The notes under the pieces: model-generated
What the model saw: only the letters and a program-made list of their open reading frames with translations
Told to the model about the DNA's origin: nothing
Databases searched by the model: none
Assembly: GCA_934729465.1 (NCBI GenBank)
Contig: CAKVEP010000002.1
Coordinates: 107,253 to 171,252, forward strand
Length of the DNA stretch: 64,000 bases
Direction of reading: 5' to 3'
Origin: an uncultured Eubacteriales bacterium
GTDB taxonomy: Bacteria; Bacillota; Clostridia; Oscillospirales; Acutalibacteraceae
Made by a program: the position numbers and the translations under genes
Part shown: positions 63,585 to 64,000 of the stretch, piece after piece
How the letters are laid out: each line of letters begins with the position of its first letter
Position numbering within the stretch: position 1 is the stretch's first letter

Positions 63585-64000
63585 TATAGATACCTCATAT
63601 AAACATCGCCATTATTCCCACCGCTGGGATTACCTGTACCGTAGGTTATTGTTGGAACTGTAATATTTACTGTTTGACTTGAATCTCCATTATAAGTTCC
63701 TATATTTGTGCCATTTTTCTGGATTGTAAGCATTTCTTGGCTGATATTTATATTTTTAGATTCTGAACCATTGTATGTTCCCACAGTTTCTCCATTTTTT
63801 TGAATGGTTAAATTTCCTAAACTTATATTTATATTGTTTGAATTAGACCCATTGTAAGTTCCGATAGTTTCGCCATTTCTTTGAATAGTTAAAGTACCTA
63901 AATTAACATTAATTTCTTTTGACTCCGACCCATTATAGGTTCCGATGGCTTCTCCATTCCTTTGAATAGTTAAAGTACCTAAATTAACATTAATTTCTTT
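63584..64000 (-). CDS. Phage fibre-like protein with 27-residue tandem repeats (5' end beyond window)
   Basis: The frame is open to the right edge. It consists of a repeat of about 27 residues (LTIQRNGETIGTYNGSNSNN-type, then INISLG), at least four units visible, ending in TGNPSGGNNGDVYMRYL, a common end of phage structural proteins. Repeats at 63882 and 63962 are nearly identical at the DNA level (81-base period). It overlaps the following gene by one base. Confidence 0.7.
   Translation of the reverse strand, partial: KEINVNLGTLTIQRNGEAIGTYNGSESKEINVNLGTLTIQRNGETIGTYNGSNSNNINISLGNLTIQKNGETVGTYNGSESKNINISQEMLTIQKNGTNIGTYNGDSSQTVNITVPTITYGTGNPSGGNNGDVYMRYL

Noticed and set aside
1..64000. tRNA or rRNA genes.
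   Set aside because: I found no cloverleaf T-loop pattern or rRNA-like stretch by reading; a covariance search was not possible.

Overview
The window is low-GC DNA with strong GGAGG-type ribosome binding sites. It carries BspA-type leucine-rich repeats, SPOR-domain phage amidases, tandem large serine recombinases, DUF1703-type ATPase/nuclease genes and an NPKTxD-type anchored surface protein. This fits a host-associated Firmicute, most likely a member of the Clostridia; the species cannot be named from the sequence. Almost nothing is housekeeping. It is an accessory region with many broken genes.

Left part, 1-9.4 kb: a partial gene for a secreted methyltransferase/GT8 glycosyltransferase fusion; a uridine-kinase-like P-loop protein; a two-gene GT2 synthase plus CE4 deacetylase operon (PNAG type); a DUF1703 relic; a secreted GNAT acetyltransferase; an IS110 left-end relic; and a heavily decayed phage tail/lysis/recombinase block (copy A).

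Surface part, 9.8-20.8 kb: a 2020-residue secreted repeat protein followed by three small surface genes that look like one operon (9805-17350), then a separate 634-residue surface protein. A RhuM fragment and relics of an LRR gene and a phage portal gene lie between them.

Middle, 21-34.5 kb: a frameshifted unknown gene and a BspA-LRR/calpain gene broken by one stop codon; a second copy (B, plus strand) of the phage tail-lysis-recombinase block, whose fibre gene is interrupted by an orphan double-glycine-leader peptide gene; a DUF6809 gene and a nonsense-disrupted partner divergent from an XRE repressor with paired operators; and an intact DUF1703 gene.

Right part, 35-64 kb, nearly all minus strand: the third and most intact prophage copy (C). 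Reading in the direction of transcription it runs from fibre-like genes at the right edge through major tail protein, a tail chaperone with a programmed -1 frameshift site, HK97-gp10-like protein, tape measure, distal tail, tail endopeptidase, fibre, amidase, holin, HTH protein, small ORF and two serine recombinases. Beyond the recombinases lie a further fibre-like gene, a 5.5-kb RHS polymorphic toxin with a C-terminal Amidase_6 tip, three paralogous membrane-anchored candidate immunity proteins, the 3' relic of a displaced toxin tip, and an orphan RHS core plus a second toxin tip with its own membrane immunity protein. A collar-type fibre gene closes the set. Capsid and packaging genes, if present, lie beyond the right edge.

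The most notable signals are the RHS toxin/immunity array lying among phage tail genes, secreted enzymes that need cytosolic cofactors (SAM, nucleotide sugar, acetyl-CoA), the orphan double-glycine peptide behind a TA-repeat promoter, and the A AAA AAC slippery site in the tail chaperone gene.
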